Shown here piece by piece: positions 13,936 to 15,505 of a stretch of 15,505 bases of DNA (its first letter is position 1; the number at the start of each line of letters is the position of its first letter). Position numbers and translations under genes: made by a program. The DNA comes from an uncultured Clostridium sp. (GTDB taxonomy: Bacteria; Bacillota; Clostridia; Lachnospirales; Lachnospiraceae): contig URUX01000045.1 in assembly GCA_900551135.1 (NCBI GenBank), forward strand, positions 1-15,505. The letters run 5' to 3'. The notes under the pieces are model-generated. The model made no database searches. It saw only the letters and a program-made list of their open reading frames with translations, and had not been told where the DNA came from.

Positions 13936-15505
13936 GAACATTAATAAAAGACGGAATGCTTTATGATGGAACAGGAGCAGTTCCTTTTACAGCAGATATC
14001 TTACTTGAGGATGGGTATATTAAAGAAATTGGACAATTTTCTAAAGAGGATTTTCAAGAATCTGATACGGAAATTATAGAAGCAAAGAACAAAGCGGTGA
14101 CACCTGGATTTATAGATAGTCATCGCCATGCCGATTTTGCAGTATTTACACAGCCAGAATTTGGAAAAGCAGAACTGGCTCAGGGAATTACAACATGTCT
14201 GGTTGGAAACTGTGGGATGTCGGCTGCTCCATCATTCAGTGAAAATCATAATGAATGGTATGATTTCATAGAACCTTGTTTAGGGAGGGTTCCGAAAGGG
14301 CTGTATTTTCCAGATACTAGGGAGTATCTGGATTTATTGGAAAGTCATAAAGTACCTATCAATATGGGCTCACTTATTGGTATGGGGAGTTTGAAAACCG
14401 CCATCAAAGGGTTTCAGAATTTCTCTTGGAATCCAGATGAAATAAAAAAGGGCAATAAAATACTAATGAATGCTCTTGAAGCAGGCGCATGGGGAATTTC
14501 CTGTGGGATTATGTATGTTCCAGAATGTTATACAACATTTGAAGAATATGTAAAGATATTAAAACCTGCAGCGTTTTATAAACGTCCGCTGGTATGTCAC
14601 ATTCGGAGCGAAGGCGATCGCCTGCTCGAAGCAGTGGATGAAGTGATTCATATTGGCAAAGAAACAGAAATTCCGATTCATATCAGTCATTTTAAAGTTT
14701 TTGGACGCCGGAATTGGAAAAGGACCCTTCCATATGCAATAGAAAAAATTGAAAAGGCTAGAACGAATGGACAGGATATAACTGTGGATTTTTATCCATA
14801 TACAGGAGGGGCAACAACGTTAATGACATTGATTCCACCCTGCTGTATGAAAGAAAGTACAGAAAAGACGATCGAGTTCTTAAATACACCTGAAGGAAAA
14901 GGAAAACTGAGAAAAGAAATTATGCAGGAGCAGCCAGGCTGGGATAATATGGTACAGTCAATTGGCTGGGACAGGGTACTTATCAGTTCTGTTATTTCGA
15001 AAAAAAATCAGGCTTGCCAAGGACTTAATATTCCGCAGATTTGTGAAAAATTTGGAGATGAGGATGAAGCAGCCTGTGTGACCAGACTTCTTTACGAAGA
15101 GGAGGGAAAAGCAGGAATCATTGTAATGAGTATGGATCCGGAAGATGTGGATTTGGTAGCAAAACTTCCATATGCTGCAGTGATTTCAGATGCTTTATAT
15201 GGGGCTCCTGAATTTCCACACCCTAGATTATATGGTTCATTTCCAAGGGTGCTGAGAGACTTTGTTATGGAGAGAAACGTTCTTACCAAAGAAGAAGCGA
15301 TACATAAAATGAGCGGACTGCCAGCAAAACGTTTTAACATTCATAAACGAGGACTTCTGAAGCCAGGATTCAAGGCAGATATGAATATATTTAAGTGGGA
15401 AGAAATATACGATAAGGCTACATTTACAAATCCAAAAAAATTATCTGAGGGAATAGACAGAGTTCTTTTAGATGGGATAACAGTATGGAATAACGGTCAT
15501 ATGAT
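13932..15505 (+). CDS. N-acyl-D-amino-acid deacylase (amidohydrolase), 3' end cut off
   Basis: Hydrolyses N-acyl-D-amino acids to the free D-amino acid and a carboxylate. GTG 13932 overlaps the preceding TGA (GTGA). The frame is open to the window edge, showing 524 codons; the family has roughly 480-540 residues, so only a short tail is missing. Metal and active-site blocks are all present: GFIDSHRHAD (His64, His66), LVGNCGMSAAP (Cys94), CHIRSEGDRLLEAVDE (His223), IHISHFKVFG (His253) and ISDALYGAPEFPHPRLYGSF with the likely catalytic Asp420 and His430. In the Alcaligenes enzyme the equivalent Cys, two His and Asp bind zinc and catalyse hydrolysis. There is no signal peptide, so it acts in the cytoplasm on imported substrate. 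D-aminoacylase, D-glutamate deacylase or another acyl-D-residue specificity cannot be told apart. Confidence 0.88.
   Translation, partial: MRTLIKDGMLYDGTGAVPFTADILLEDGYIKEIGQFSKEDFQESDTEIIEAKNKAVTPGFIDSHRHADFAVFTQPEFGKAELAQGITTCLVGNCGMSAAPSFSENHNEWYDFIEPCLGRVPKGLYFPDTREYLDLLESHKVPINMGSLIGMGSLKTAIKGFQNFSWNPDEIKKGNKILMNALEAGAWGISCGIMYVPECYTTFEEYVKILKPAAFYKRPLVCHIRSEGDRLLEAVDEVIHIGKETEIPIHISHFKVFGRRNWKRTLPYAIEKIEKARTNGQDITVDFYPYTGGATTLMTLIPPCCMKESTEKTIEFLNTPEGKGKLRKEIMQEQPGWDNMVQSIGWDRVLISSVISKKNQACQGLNIPQICEKFGDEDEAACVTRLLYEEEGKAGIIVMSMDPEDVDLVAKLPYAAVISDALYGAPEFPHPRLYGSFPRVLRDFVMERNVLTKEEAIHKMSGLPAKRFNIHKRGLLKPGFKADMNIFKWEEIYDKATFTNPKKLSEGIDRVLLDGITVWNNGHM

Noticed and set aside
15092..15340. 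Minus-strand frame of 82 codons at the right edge
   Set aside because: It is antisense to the deacylase region carrying the SDALYG and HPRLYGSF active-site blocks.
1..15505. CRISPR array, tRNA or rRNA genes, insertion sequences, prophage or toxin-antitoxin genes
   Set aside because: No regularly spaced repeats, no cloverleaf-like stretches in the gaps, and no transposase, integrase or phage motifs in any frame.

Overview
The window looks like chromosome from a Gram-positive anaerobe of the class Clostridia, most likely a Lachnospiraceae-type gut commensal. The evidence is strong AGGAGG-type ribosome binding sites, GTG and TTG starts, a SpoVB-like flippase next to a BofC-domain protein, a DUF896 (YnzC-type) protein, a short ProB without a PUA domain, and a CUT1 sugar-type ABC transporter with no ATPase gene of its own. 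This placement is inferred from gene content and style; no rRNA or other marker is present. All genes are on the + strand.

Region 1 (1-6681, comparatively GC-rich) is housekeeping. It holds the 3' end of a SpoVB/MurJ-type flippase, a small BofC C-terminal-domain protein, and two consecutive FAD-dependent oxidoreductases of unknown substrate (HI0933/YhiN family, then COG2509 family). These are joined by ATGA overlaps to each other and to proB (glutamate 5-kinase). After a 75-base gap with a possible promoter and a perfect 17-bp palindrome come a DUF896 protein, 5-formyltetrahydrofolate cyclo-ligase and proA (glutamate-5-semialdehyde dehydrogenase), all overlapping. Proline biosynthesis to glutamate semialdehyde is therefore present but split around two unrelated genes; proC is not in the window.

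Region 2 (6717-9427) holds a MurR/RpiR-type regulator with a SIS domain. It is followed by a membrane-stress-like pair: a two-TM protein with an Arg/Gly-rich N-terminus and a TPM-like extracytoplasmic domain, directly abutting a PspA/IM30 protein. The region ends in a clear intrinsic terminator at 9401-9427.

Region 3 (9428-15505, visibly more AT-rich) is an inducible-looking catabolic operon. A strong promoter (TTGACA, 17-bp spacer, extended -10) is followed by a near-perfect 21-bp palindrome, then a lipoprotein solute-binding protein, a stable intergenic hairpin, two CUT1 permeases, a fold-type III PLP enzyme of the D-threonine aldolase/D-serine dehydratase group, and an almost complete N-acyl-D-amino-acid deacylase overlapping it by GTGA. 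The simplest reading is uptake of an N-acyl-D-amino acid or a sugar conjugate of one, deacylation to the free D-amino acid, then PLP-dependent breakdown. The pairing of a carbohydrate-type importer with D-amino-acid enzymes is the most interesting feature of the window. The MurR/RpiR gene upstream is a candidate regulator, but the PspA module and a terminator separate it from the operon.
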